Positions 1 through 12,000 are shown, counted from the first letter of the stretch. The stretch: DNA of 64,000 nt from Polytrichum commune (GCA_950295325.1 OX485803.1:12772001-12836000); one strand, 5' to 3'. Notes: a model not told the origin generated them from the letters alone. Numbers and translations: made by a program.

Positions 1-827
1 CCACCACAACTGCCATGTGACCGAAATAAGTGAGCCCCCCTCCTCCTCCTCTTCCTCGATATGTTATGTGTTATTAGTCTTCTTCGATCCAAGGTTGTTT
101 TAATGTTGTGTGACTCTTGAATGAATGATGAATGATGCACATGAATGATAAATGTGGACGAGTTTCTCACTAGAACCTACTTTACCTTCCTCAATATGTC
201 ATGTTATTACTCTTCTTTGATCCAAGGTCGTTTTAATGTTGTGTGACTCTTGAATGAATGATGAATGTGGACGAGTTTCTCACTAGAACCTACTTTACCT
301 TCCTTGATATGTTATGTTATTACTCTTCTTCGATCCAAGGTCGTTTTAATGTTGTGTGACTCTTGAATGAATGATGCACGATGAATGATGAATGTGGACG
401 AGTTTCTCACTAGAACCTACTTTACCTTCCTCGATATGTTATGTTATTACTCTTCTTCGATCCAAGGTCGTTTTAATGTTGTGTGACTCTTGAATGAATG
501 ATGAATGATGCACGATGAATGATGAATGTGGACGAGTTTCTCACTAGAACCTACTTTACCTTCCTCGATATGTTATGTTATTACTCTTCTTCGATCCAAG
601 GTCGTTTTAATGTTGTGTGACTCTTGAATGAATGATGCACAATGAAAGATGAATGTGGACGAGTTTCTCACTAGAATCTACTTTACCTTCCTCGATATGT
701 TATGTTATTACTCTTCTTCGATCCAAGGTTGTTTTAATGTTGTGTGATTCTTGAATGAACGATGAATGATGCACAATGAATGACAAGTGTGGACGAGTTT
801 CTCACTAGAACCTACTTTACCTTTCAC
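1..827. repeat. Tandem array, ~110-135 bp units
   Basis: About six and a half head-to-tail units are visible. Each runs through 'cctactttaccttcctcga', 'tgttatgttattactcttc', 'tccaaggtcgttttaatg' and 'tgtgactcttgaatgaatga'. Unit starts fall near 52, 187, 298, 427, 559 and 688. The unit length varies because an inner short repeat of the type 'atgaatgatgcac' is present one to three times. Units differ by only a few substitutions, so the array is fairly young. It is cut by the left window edge and ends at the target site of the MITE that begins at 831. There are no coding signs. Confidence 0.93.
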
Positions 828-830
828 TTA

Positions 831-1333
831 GGGCTACTTGACACATGAGACTGAGAGCCCGTGACCGGTACACTTCAAGCACTCTTGTCGGTGGGAAAAG
901 GCGGAGCCGGTCCAAGTTTGCTTCACACTACGCTTTTGAGGGACCAACGGAGTATGTGAATGCAAGATGGATGTAAAAGTCTACATGGATTACTACATGG
1001 CATCAAATGGATCATGTTTCGTGGTCACTTGGACTATTTTCAAAAACCACCTCTTGGAGGTACGCTTAACACAAAACCAGGAGACCATGGCACTCCGAAC
1101 GCTCACAACCGTTGGTTTATTCTAATTTAACATGTGCGAGGACCCGCATGATTAGAAACTCATTGAAATAGCATTCGGTTGATGGTCCGGGCACATGTGA
1201 CTTCACACTACACTTGAGGGCCCGTGACCACACTACATGATCTTGGAGGTGTCTTGGGACAACCTTTGAACACTTTCTTTTGGGCTCTCACAATTTCATG
1301 GTCACGGTTCTCGGCTCGTGTGCGAAGTGGCCC
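831..1333. mobile_element. PIF/Harbinger-like MITE, copy 1 (503 bp)
   Basis: The element starts 'gggctacttgacacatgag' and ends 'ctcgtgtgcgaagtggccc', imperfect terminal inverted repeats of about 38 bp. It is flanked by TTA on both sides (828-830 and 1334-1336), the 3-bp target duplication typical of PIF/Harbinger elements. A near full-length relative lies at 19617-20118 and a truncated one at 4128-4270. No transposase is encoded, so it is non-autonomous. The superfamily call rests on the TSD and the TIR style. Confidence 0.8.
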
Positions 1334-3174
1334 TTAGTACATAGCTTGAACTTGACTACGTACACCTTTGATGATATTTAATATCACGTGCACTATTTGC
1401 GAAGAGCCTGAACTAGACGCCTAGAGAACTCAAAGTGTCACGTCCGTCCATTACTAGTGTGATACTATTTGTCAACATGAGTAACTTCTTGAAGTGAGAA
1501 ACTTTATTCATGTTATGATATTTGGTGTAGCACATCCGGACATTTGTGATGATAGTTTTGCACTTTAGTATGCAAGGGGAAGATGTAATTGAGCATATTG
1601 ATTGCAAGTGTCGTGTGTTTATGTTTCGATATGCAAGAGGAAGAGATTCTTGAGCACACTAATGTGAGTGTCGTTTAGGGTAAGTGACATCATTAATATC
1701 AACAACTTTGTCATTAGTGTCGTCACATGGCACTTGGCGTTCAAGTGCGCTTGTTAATATCACGGCATGAGCATGTTCAATAGTGTTATGAGGTGTGTCT
1801 ATATTACACAATGATCTACAAGCTGACAAAAAGTGTACACAAATGACACTCGCATTAGTATGCTCAAGAATCTTTATAGGGTGAGTGACATCATTATGCA
1901 TGTGACACTAATAAAGACCATCAACAACGAAGCACCATTGAGATGTTGGATGAAAATGCTCTGATAACTTGAGCCTTGCTTTGTCAATCCCTGAATTTAT
2001 TTTACATAAGGTCCTCACAGGGTTGGCCTAGAATATCATTCCAATGTCTCATATTTAATTCATTTTTAACTATGTTGCCCCCCCCCCACTTATATTTGGG
2101 AGGTTTTCACCCTCCGCATGGCGGACGCTAAATCTCCCCCTATAGACTTTCAAGGGGAGGTGGATAGAGACCAGGGCCCGCAATTTGACACCCCTCAAAT
2201 AACCCCTAGAAGAAGAAAAATTGCATTTCTCATATTCCAAGTGAAAAACTGTTGCATGCTTCGTTGACTTCAAAACAAAAATGGTCCATACAATCCGTAT
2301 CAAGTGCACTTCGTCTTCAAGGTCCAAAATCCTATATATATATATATATATATATATGTATACATATATAAGTGTAATGGGACTTAATTAACCTAAATGA
2401 AGTGTATTAAGCCTCCTAAGTGACCCATTCTAAATATCTCCACACTAATAGGAGTATTTAGTGCAACAAATAGAGTGCCACCCAAAAATGAATTGTATAA
2501 GTAGGGCCCTCATGTATACGTGGCCCAACGTTTCATACAAAGTCTATCAACTCGACTCCATATCCACCTTATTAGTAAGGGGAAAAGGGCTTATAATATT
2601 GGTCAGGTAGTAGGTATATGCCTCTTGTCATATATAGTCACTTATCGGCCTGCTAGAGAACAATGCTGTTGGGACTCACGCTTATTGCATGCCGGCCAAT
2701 AAGTTTGAAGTGCTAAAGAAGCCCTCGTGGCGTGTGGGCATGTGGGGAAATACTAAGCTACTTAAGTGGGTTCCAAAGATATTTCCCTCGACATCATAGG
2801 ATAGGTACTCGAGCCTATTGGTGTAACAACCGTTTCCCAAATTGTACCATCACGGAGAAAGAGGGGATGAATGATCATATACGAGCTCACCTCTCATCCA
2901 TCCAAACATTTATAAGGCTCCACTTTCACTCGTTCCCAACAAAGCCTTTTCACATCTATGGCTACGGTTGGCCGTTTGGAGTGTTTGTTGATATACGCTT
3001 TCATCGATGATATCATTCTCTTACCTAGATTACATAAATAGATTGTGTGCACATGGAGATATATATATAGAGAGAGAGGGAATTAGTGTATACAAACGCT
3101 ACCCTCTCATCCATCCAACGTATCAACGCAACTTTCTATAGGTTTGTTGTGTATAGGTATGCCTCAAATGGCAT
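1334..3174. other. Unassigned repeat-derived DNA
   Basis: No gene is recognisable. The stretch holds a 30-bp inverted repeat pair (1646-1675 and 1841-1871, a few mismatches), a (TA)n microsatellite at about 2333-2370, and a minus-strand match to a tRNA-Met primer-binding site near 1956-1967 (10 of 12 bases). The short open frames show no family motif. Confidence 0.6.
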
Positions 3175-3670
3175 CAGGTGGACTAATTTGGGGTCTTTAA
3201 AGATAATTATGAAGTCACATCAACTACAAAAGGGTAACCACTGGGGTACGCCCCGGGCTAGATCACATCTTCATTCGGCTGGACCCTGCCCCTCCCACGC
3301 CTCCTTCATTACCCGCACCTGCGTGGGAACTCCTCCTCGTTAGGAACCAACTTGACAATACCCGGTCACTTAAGCCATTAAGCGGCCTTTGGCATGTGAA
3401 GGAACTCTGTCAATTAACTTGGGAAGAATGAAAGTGATGTCAACTTGAATATTTGTAATTTTGACCGGGTGTTGTTACATTGGTTCCCAATGTGGAGGAG
3501 TTCCCACGCAAGTGCAGGTAATGAAGGAGGCGTGGGGGGTCTAGCTGAATGAAGATATGATCTAACCTGGGGCCCGGGCTACACACTATTTTAGAGCTTG
3601 CATCAAGTAGACCAACTTGAGGTCTTTCAAAAATAATTATGATATCAAATCAACCACAAAAGGTAACCTC
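3175..3670. repeat. Foldback repeat bracketed by direct repeats
   Basis: Two arms of about 115 bp (3251-3365 and 3465-3581) are inverted copies of each other. Both contain 'cacgcctccttcattacc', 'gcgtgggaactcctcc' and 'gatca(c/t)atcttcattc', with scattered mismatches. The spacer is about 100 bp. Outside the arms, 3175-3243 and 3604-3670 are direct copies of each other, sharing 'gaggtcttt-aa-ataattatga' and 'ccacaaaaggtaacc' type sequence. A transcript could form a long hairpin. It could be a foldback transposon or a duplication-inversion product. Confidence 0.75.
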
Positions 3671-4127
3671 CGGGCCACATACTATTTTAGTGCTTTTTAT
3701 GTTGAGAAGTAGTACGCTCATGTAGAAGAATAATTCCCTCTTTGTTGTCACAACGGTGTAATCGTCGAACTTGAACAACGTTCTTTGCAAGTAATTTGAC
3801 CTTTACTACATGTGTGTGGCAAGCTTTCAAATTCGGTGGCTGATGCGGCAATAAAGGTTACATTCAATAAAAAGCCATCCACAATCAACAGTAATGTGAA
3901 CGCAGCTTAGTTCAAAAGCAAGCAACCCACAAATATTGGTAGAACTGAACTTTGTTGAAGTATTACGTTATATATGGAAGCTTCAAGTGTTACATTATTA
4001 GGCAACCCACTGTGCTAATTACACTCGTTCTACCATTAAAGCTTTACTATATTTCATTTGTGTGGGTTCCATAACATTACCCAGCTGATGAGTTGTGTTC
4101 GTGGGCCTAACAGTAGATTTGAGGATG
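3671..4127. other. Unassigned intergenic DNA
   Basis: AT-rich sequence without a supported gene, RNA gene or clear repeat structure. Confidence 0.5.
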
Positions 4128-4270
4128 AGGGTCATTTCACACAGGAGGCTGAGAGCCCGTGACACTTCAAGCACTCTCATTGGTGGAAGCGGCGGAGCTG
4201 GTCCAAGGCCGCTTCACACTACTACACTTGAGGGACCAACGGAGTATGTGAATGCAAGATGGATGTAAAC
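4128..4270. mobile_element. Truncated copy of the Harbinger-like MITE
   Basis: 'gggtcatttcacac', 'ctgagagcccgtgac', 'gcggagctggtccaag' and 'gggaccaacggagtatgtga' follow the order of the left quarter of the element at 831-1333. The similarity stops after 'gcaagatggatgtaaac'. The right end is missing. Confidence 0.75.
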
Positions 4271-4423
4271 TACAAATTTCTAAAAAAAAGTTGTGCATTG
4301 AGTCTAATAGTATGTTTTAGTGTGGTCTTAAATTTGATGTAACACTTAGTTATAGTGATCCTTGTGATTCGTCATGTGTCGCTGGATGTAAGAAGAAAGG
4401 AGAGGGGGGGTTATTGTATGAAT

Positions 4424-5200
4424 GGTGAGCGGTAACAAGTGAGCAGTTTAAGGAGAGGAAACATTTGGAAACATACCTATTACCATGGGACTGGTATCCT
4501 ATTACCAATCAATTGTGGCCCAAACACCAACATGTGGACCATTAAAACACGATTGAAAGGTCAAACAAAAATTCAACATGATAAGACCATTCACAAAATA
4601 TAAGAGCACTAACAAAACAAATGTATACTTACAGAGGCCATTTAATTAAAAGCCAATTAAAAAAGAGTAAAAAATTTCCACACAAAATATAAACAAATAA
4701 GTGCACACATATCATATTCTTCTCCCTACTCGTCATCAATACCTATGAGCGACAAAATTCAAAGATCGTAATGCATAGACCTAACTCTACTTGGAGGTGA
4801 AATTGTGGCCATCATAAGTTTTCCAACTGTCTTCGCAATTTTGGAATACCTTTCAGACCCAGGGGGGGGACATTGCTTCCTTCATTATTTTGCAAACACA
4901 TCAACATAGGTTAATAACAGTTAAATACAAGCGTAGGTGTCAAAAAAGCAAGTTGAGTTAAATAATTTAATAACAAACAAAATTGCATACTCAAGTGGGA
5001 ATTTTATGGAACGTTTTGAACATGCTCTTCTTCATCTTCATTGTCCATGCCCAAGAATTGTGAGCCACCAACAACATGAGATGGTTGTGAAATAAAGATT
5101 ATAGTGTCTTTCTCAAAAGCGATGAGATTCCTGCCACTATGGCGACAAACTTGGATTTGATGCACCTACAATGCATACAAGCAAGAACGACATAAATTTT
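4424..5200 (-). pseudogene. Degenerate coding-like repeat, copy 1
   Basis: Two stretches on the minus strand read like protein. 5154-5004 contains RNLIAFEKDTIIFISQPSH followed by an acidic run (MDNEDEEEHV) and a stop. 4860-4759 contains YSKIAKTVGKLMMATISPPS and a stop. The first stretch is matched at 24240-24040, where IIALERDFVIF is followed by a similar acidic run (DDEEEHI). The sequence near 4424-4520 ('ggtgagcggtaac', 'ggaaacatttggaaacat') is matched near 23793-23880. The two copies share order and strand, so this is a dispersed repeat with a former coding part. I do not recognise the protein family. A transposon-encoded protein is the likeliest origin. Confidence 0.45.
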
Positions 5201-5645
5201 TATTCACAAATGTAAGACTCAAATCCCAACACATGACATTCAAATGCGTTGAAAGGACCAAATTGCACCTTTAAAAGCATAAGCATCCAAAGCCACACTT
5301 GAAAGACTTTACGGATAACTCTAAAGTCCCCTAATGTACACTATAACATAGTTCGTCAAATGTGTCATGGGGGAGTTAGATTCACAAATCTTATTTCAAT
5401 AAGGAAAAAGGAAGATGTAGAGGGGGGGAGTGCTATGGGATTCTATCTCTTCATAAAGCGCAACATTATACAAGTTTACATCATCATAATTAAATTTAGC
5501 TAACGACACACCAAAAGTCTATAAGAAAGAAAGACAACTTAGATGTTCCCATTGGCGTGAATTTTGGTTTTGCTTCATTTTTTAGTTCATCTAAGTTGAT
5601 ATGTAATCCTAAAACATGCATGTTGGAATTAGAGGTTCCTAGACA

Positions 5646-6287
5646 ACTACACTAAATATGATATTTAGTGTGACTTACTCACGGGGGGTGCACTTCATTG
5701 TCAAGTTGAACACCACGTGCGATAAAACAAAATCTACTTTTTACATAAAGCATCACCAAAATGGTTCAAAAGTTTATGATTTTTTTTTCATGAGTAGATA
5801 TACATAGTATCTATTACATAGTAAAAATTGGTAACCAAATTTGATGATTTGTTTTTTTTATAAAACATACCGTTTCTAACTAGAATGACGCAACATTGAA
5901 CTAAACAAATTACTACAAAAAATGAAGATGACTAAAAATTTCAAAAAAATATACAAAAGATATTATCAATGGTTATGTGTATGTAGAAAAAATATCATAA
6001 TTTTAAAAATTATCTATGGCATGTAATATAGGGTAGCAAACTTTTATCGCACGTTGTTATGAAATGTAAGGGGGTGTGATCCCCCCGTGGACTTACTATT
6101 CGGAGTTACATGTTCCTATATATTTTTAGTATCAATGTACTTATTTACCAAGTAAAGATGTTAATGTTCTATAGTGTCCCAACAACCAATTCGACCATGT
6201 GGGTAAAAAATGAGATGCATAACAAACAATTATAGCATTGCGTAATTCCAAATAGTAAGTCACACTAAATATCATATTTAGTGTAGT
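5646..6287. mobile_element. Palindrome-ended MITE, split by a nested element
   Basis: The ends are 34-bp perfect inverted repeats (5646-5679 and 6254-6287). Each arm is itself nearly palindromic ('cactaaatat' then 'gatatttagtg'). TA dinucleotides at 5648-5649 and 6284-6285 suit a Tc1/mariner-type target site. Removing the 410-bp element at 5680-6089 and one 8-bp duplication leaves a MITE of about 224 bp with arms extended to about 41 bp (one mismatch). Related ends occur at 8353, 9070 and 20462. Confidence 0.75.
5680..6089. mobile_element. hAT-like non-autonomous element, copy A (410 bp)
   Basis: It begins 'cacggggggtgcacttc' and ends 'gtgtgatccccccgtg'. The 8-bp sequence gacttact precedes it (5672-5679) and follows it (6090-6097), a clean target duplication. 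Eight-bp duplications and CA...TG-type ends fit the hAT superfamily. The interior is AT-rich with no transposase. Copies B (15921-16345) and C (35818-36227, opposite orientation) share the interior. Confidence 0.85.
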
Positions 6288-6485
6288 GCCTTCATCCAAA
6301 GGTGAACACTTTGAACATGCCCAGACAAGATGACTAGCACCTATATCCCTCCCCCCCCCCCCCCAACCAAGGGCAAGCCCCTAGGTTCTCACATGGTTGG
6401 TTAAACATATTCAGTTCATCGGAATATCCCATTATGATGAGGTGTATCACAGGTGGTAGGGTGCACTAGAAATCAAGTACTAAGA

Positions 6486-6553
6486 AGGTCACCCATCGAA
6501 GTACTATTTCAGGCTTAGGCCACTTAAACTTCGGAGGTCCCATGGTATCCGGG
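6486..6553 (-). pseudogene. 5S rRNA-like relic or 5S-derived SINE head
   Basis: On the minus strand this stretch contains 'gggacctccgaagtttaag' and 'tagtacttcgatgggtgacc'. They keep the order and approximate spacing of the plant 5S rRNA internal promoter region (ACTCCGAAGTTAAGC and AGTACTAGGATGGGTGACC). The 5' part and the 3' closing stem of 5S are not recognisable, so it is not a functional 5S gene. Surrounding unmatched sequence could be the body of a 5S-derived SINE. The similarity was judged from memory of the conserved 5S sequence. Confidence 0.65.
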
Positions 6554-8350
6554 CTAAGGCCTCAGGTTTAACACCTAAATGATCAAAACCTTCACATTCC
6601 ATTTTCAGGCACCTCCAACACCAATGTTAAAAAAATATGTTATGTAGCCAAATTGGATATGCTTTCTTCAAATCCAAATGTACGTATGTGAACTAGAATA
6701 TCATCTACTTTAACTTCAAACATTTGAAGTCAATCGGACCACATTTGCTAGGTCAGATTAACACATTAACATGGCCTACATCTAGGGGAAGCTAAAGCAA
6801 ACACCAAATTTTTGGTTTTATGACCATTTTGGTCATACCACAAATTTAAGAAGTTGATATTTTCTTTCTTTCTTTTTTTGGTTATTTTGGAGACAAAAGG
6901 CCAACATAACCAATGCCAAGATGAATTAAAACCAAGCAAAAATGCGCCCTCTAGTTGATACTTTTGATGTAATATGTTATGTGGATGACAAATTAGCTAT
7001 TCCAAAAAAATTGGATTTTTTGAGCAAATTTAGATGATGTTTGTCTTGCTCAAGGGAGGTCACATGAGGTGATTTTGGGAGATTTCCCCTTTTTCATGAA
7101 GCAAGCAACATGTGCAGTAAGTTTTTCCCAAATCCATCCGGTAAAGTTGTGCACAACCGTCACCTTGTCCTAAGGAAGAAAAAACCAGCCAAATTGAGCA
7201 TCATATGTGAATGATATTGGCTCCTAAGTTTGGCTCCTATATTTGAGCAAACACATGGAATCACCTCCCAAAAGAAGCAATGCCAACCTAACAGATAATC
7301 CTACATACTTGGAGTATGAGGTTTTTATATGTTATTTTGACTCACATAATAGTGGGAACCACCCTCCACCAGTAGATACCTTTCCATCCACGTACAATAC
7401 CACCCAGTGGGTCACAAATCCCAGTAGAATACCGTAGCTCTCTAGCAGCTTGGGCAGAAAATAATTGATTTTAAAGGTGCCTAAATTTCTGGGAAATTAA
7501 TTATGTTGAGTGTCAAAAAAAAAGGAAATAACATTTTAGGAGTGCCTAAATTCACAAAATTTCCATAGATGAAATTAGGAAAACCATTCATGAATTATAG
7601 ACATGCCTTGGATGAATGTCTAACTTATTTTTAATAAATTTTCTTATATGCCTAATTTTAGAATACTACTTTTTGGGTTGCATAACTTACTTTCACACTT
7701 TAATTTATTTATTAGGCAGAAAGGGGCCCAAGCTACTTGAGAGCTATGGTATTAGGTTGCAACCCATTTCGGGTTGCTTGAGCGTTGAAGGGTGAAGCCA
7801 CCTTCACTGATATTTTACGTAGGTGTGATTTACAAGTGACGCAAACTTCTTGAAAAATAGACATGTTTCAAAACTGCCACTCACACATTAAGGCATACTA
7901 CCCATTCACGACGGTTAAGCAATTTAGGATATTTGTGGTTTAGGTACGATCAGTGGAAAAATTCCCCATGTAGAGAAATAGCATTTTCAAATTTTTATAA
8001 AAATTATAACCAAATTACAATGAAGTTTTTGAGTGCTTATTCTCTTCAACCTATACTCATGATATAAGCTACCCTAATTCCAATCACCAATCGATTGCAA
8101 ACATAGAACGCTTGATTCTTGTAATCGATAATTGTGGCATCTAAATATGCACGCAATCTAAACCTAAACGTCAACTTAGCCACTAACATTTGGCTAAGTT
8201 AGATTTCAACCATGACATGTTGGCACTGATCATAGATGAATCTGCATTGCATGGAAATAAGTTAACCTAAGCTATGAAAATGGGGTGGTGGTCAAGGAAT
8301 GGGTCGACTACTAGTACTCAACTGTAACAAATGACATCATTTATAACCAC
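6554..8350. other. Unassigned intergenic DNA
   Basis: AT-rich sequence with several homopolymer runs and no supported gene. Just left of the 5S-like relic, at about 6350-6364, is a poly-C run. Confidence 0.5.
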
Positions 8351-8352
8351 TA

Positions 8353-8447
8353 CACTAAACATGGTATTTAGTGTCACCAATTCTCTTTGCCTTGCTCATA
8401 CTAATTGTAACCAACATTTAGTATTGTAATCATACTAAACACCCGTG
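8353..8447. mobile_element. Small palindrome-ended MITE
   Basis: Starts 'cactaaacatggtatttag' after TA (8351-8352) and ends 'catactaaacacccgtg' before TA (8448-8449). Its left end continues 'tgtcaccaattctctttgcc', matched at 20480-20500. It belongs to the same family as the ends at 5646-6287. The right end is degenerate. Confidence 0.5.
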
Positions 8448-8694
8448 TAGTGTCAAAAAAATTAAATGTATTAACATTATTATTCATTCCTAGTACACTA
8501 ATTTCGGACATTACACATTCACAGTGTTACGGTTTATTGTCACTAAACTAAGTGATATCTCATCCAAATTGCAAGCATCCATGACAATATTTCATTACAC
8601 AAATGTCGGGACGACAATAGTTGCAAACTTATACATAAAATAGTGTCATCAGAAAATTAATCTTAGCGGCATAAAAGTACCACATGACACTAAA

Positions 8695-9064
8695 GATAGA
8701 TAGATAGAAACTCCGGTCCCTTTTTAGCAAGGGGCCGGCGTGAATAAAGTGTCCGTTCGTAATGCCAATGACCCGATGCCCACTGGACAAGGGGACATTG
8801 GGACAATACTACTCTCCCCTTTCGAGGATGGACACTATAGTGACACACTATACTAGTTCCTAGCTAGCCACTAGTGCCTTGAAGATACCGGACATGGTAT
8901 CCCCCAAAGGGATTTGAGGTACCCATACAACAAGGTCCAAGGACCCCCCACCATAGTTGGGTGGACTAAGGTGGTGAGCACCACGTTGGCATGGGGAATA
9001 GCACCCACAACCTCCTCATTGGGGGCCATGAATCCTAACCACCAAGCCAAGGCCCGTGGTGCCT
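8695..9064 (-). mobile_element. tRNA-derived SINE with 12-bp target duplication
   Basis: On the minus strand the head reads 'ccttggcttggtggttagg', resembling a tRNA A box. About 30 bases later comes 'gtgggtgctattcccc', a decayed B box (ancestrally GGTTCGATTCC-like). The body runs about 300 bp and ends in a short repetitive tail 'ctatctatctatcttt'. The sequence catgacactaaa flanks the unit at 8683-8694 and 9065-9076, a perfect 12-bp target-site duplication as made by LINE machinery. The SINE interrupts a 'cactaaacataatatttagtg' palindrome of the small MITE family. Confidence 0.8.
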
Positions 9065-9076
9065 CATGACACTAAA

Positions 9077-12000
9077 CATAATATTTAGTGCTTCAATTTT
9101 CATGTGGTGGGTCATGGCAAAAAGTACGTGAGCACATTGAAATTGGCATAGAGAAACAAGACCTAAAGTTGAATGTAGTTTGGGAAAGAATGTTTTTTTA
9201 AAATAAAATAAAAATTACCAAAGGGCAACTCCAAAAGAGAATACTTTTATTGCACACTAGAATATAGTCACCTCGAGTCAAAAGCATGTTGTGGGAAAAG
9301 GGTAGATTTAGCATATTGACTTTAGCATGGAAAAAGGAAGGAGAAAATGTACTAAGGGGGAAAGTGGTTTGGAAAGTGATATGATTGCCCAAAAAGTTTG
9401 GGTGGAGATCAACTTTTACTATCTTTATTAACTTGCCGGTGATGACTCGTCGGTGGGATTGCAAGGTCTTCATGCCGCATTATAAGCTAGATCTCATGGA
9501 AACTTTAAATAGTCGCTTCCGCAATCCATTAGAAATGCGGGCAACTTGAAACGTGCCCAAAATGTGTTGTTTTCTTTGTACGATATTTAAGGTAAGTGGG
9601 TCGTTATATGAACATTTTTTTGTTCTACATCCATTTTTTGTAGGATATGAAACACACAGTTATTGTTATTGGAAGTCAACAGGACAAGAGATAAGATTGC
9701 ACAAGCATATACACATACTCAAAGGAGTATGAACGATGCTTGGAGTGAGATGGTCTCATGCTCTCTTTGCTTTGCCTTTTATTGTTGTTTTCTTTTCTTT
9801 TCCTTGGTTCATACAAACAATATGAGATAACTCTCATCCCTCTCGGACTAGCGTTGTGCCCTTATTCTAACCTTATTGGTTCTCATGCCTCTTCCATTAC
9901 ATTTCTATCGACTACGAGCAATCTAATGCTCCGCCTTCACCAATTGCAAGGTGTAAGCGAATCTAATTCATGTTCGGAACCACTCTCCTCGTAATTTTCA
10001 GAGCTTGTATGAATATCTTATTCATTATCAAAGTGAATATTCCCTTCCCAATCAAATGATCGTATAGGTGTCTCGGTGTTGATGACTATTGAACCTAGAA
10101 TGGGTTATGCATGTAGTACTACTATTTCAAACACACACACACATTTGGTGGCCATTCTTAGACTACATTCAACAATAACATACAAACATAAGTGTCCATT
10201 TAAGATGACAAAGCAAATTAGGCTCACTTACCTTAACAAGGATTGGTTTTGTTTGAATGGATCAAGCTTTGTTTCCGAGTCATTCTAACCTCGAGATTTT
10301 GATTCAAATTTGCATTTTTAACATCCAACCTTTTTGACATGGTGAGTAGTGTACCTGAACCCTTTGGATCTTTAATCCGTTGGCCATCCGTCTCAACATA
10401 TTAGACAATGCATTTCACCAACAATAGCTACTAACAATCAAACTTGAGATTACTTTATTCATTGAATGGCTCCCTTAATGAATGTGTTGTGGTGTCTAGC
10501 CAAGTTTCAATAGGTAGCCATAGTGGAGGAAATAAAACATCTTCAATATCTTCAATATTATTAATAGGATGTCATGGATGCTTAATAATAATAATAATAA
10601 TAATATGTACAATTATAAAAATATATGGTATCTTAATAATAATAAATATATGTTATAATAATAACATGTACATTTGTAAATATCCATGGATAAAGCACAA
10701 GACAATCGTATTCTCCACAATTGTTTATCACGTGCATTCTTCATGTGCAAATTTATGAGCATGGGAGAGTCTTGACATGAAGATGATGTTTTTTACTTGG
10801 TTTTATTAAGACAACTTAATAGGCTATTAGGATCGGTTTTTTTATTTTTTATTTTAAATAGTTATTATGTTCGTTGGTTCATTTCACCATGTGAACCATG
10901 GGGATGTAATGTCAATTACAAATGAGCTCGAACTGACATGTGGAGAGTTGGTTGTAATAAGATGAAAATGACTCCCAAGTAGGTTAATTATGCCTCCTTC
11001 CCACTTGACTTTAACTAAGCCTGAAAGTTGGTTCTAAAAACACGGCCTTCACACCATCAACACTGTCTAGTGCCGAGCTTGGTTGGCAAATGATGTGGCA
11101 TGGTTTGAAAGAGGAGGTTTTAAGCCTTGGGCACTGATCCTCCCATCGGTACCTATACACGAGGCAACAATGTAGGACCTTTAAAAGTGTTGCCTCCTGC
11201 CCTTGTGATTGGTTGCCTTTAGTCTCGGCTACGAGGGCAGGAGGAGCTCCATTAACAAAAACTCATGGTAAGGCATTTGGGGATGGGACAAAAAGTATCC
11301 AACATTCATTACTTAGTGAATAAAACAATGAACGTGTGTGAAAACTACTCAATTAAAACCTCCTCGACAATCTCTGGAGCAAGTTCTTGTAGGTGCATTG
11401 GGATAGCCGGATGCCTCCACTATAACTGAGAGAGCTTTACCCGGTTTTTAGGAAAGACTTTGGTTATTTGGTAAAGTCATGTGTTATTGTTACATATAGA
11501 TGCTTGAGAAATGGAAGTGGATTGTGTGCACACGTGTAAGACAACAAACATGTTTTTTCACAAGACAATCTTCTTCTTTGCAATTGAGCCATGTGGCCAC
11601 GAACAATTTATTATTCTCATGACGTGGACCCCTTGTTACATTTTTTTATTTATTTTCTTCCTTTTGCTCAACCTTTTTGGCATGGGAGAGGGGTACTAGT
11701 GCTAATGAAACAAGTTCGGACAAGAAAAAACAAACAACATTTGTAGGGAAATTGAGAGTTTCCTTGTAGGAGCCAATAAAACACATGTGAATTCTAAAGA
11801 TAATTCCAACACGTCTTTGTACATCCCATGTTCTCTTTGCACAACTTGGCCTTTTTTTGTTTTCAATTCTTATAGAAGACAAAGGAAAGAAAGTAAACAC
11901 AGTCTCATGTTTGCCTTTCTCTATGACATGGAGTTTCCGAGATAATTTCCGGGTATCAATACACAAATGTTCTTCGATAAGATGAGTTTTCGGGTTGAAC

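Noticed and set aside
1-827. Regular repeat considered as a CRISPR array
   Set aside because: Units are contiguous and nearly identical along their full length with no unique spacers, in a plant nuclear context.
6486-6553. Functional 5S rRNA gene
   Set aside because: Only the internal promoter-like core is similar; the terminal stem and much of the sequence are missing.
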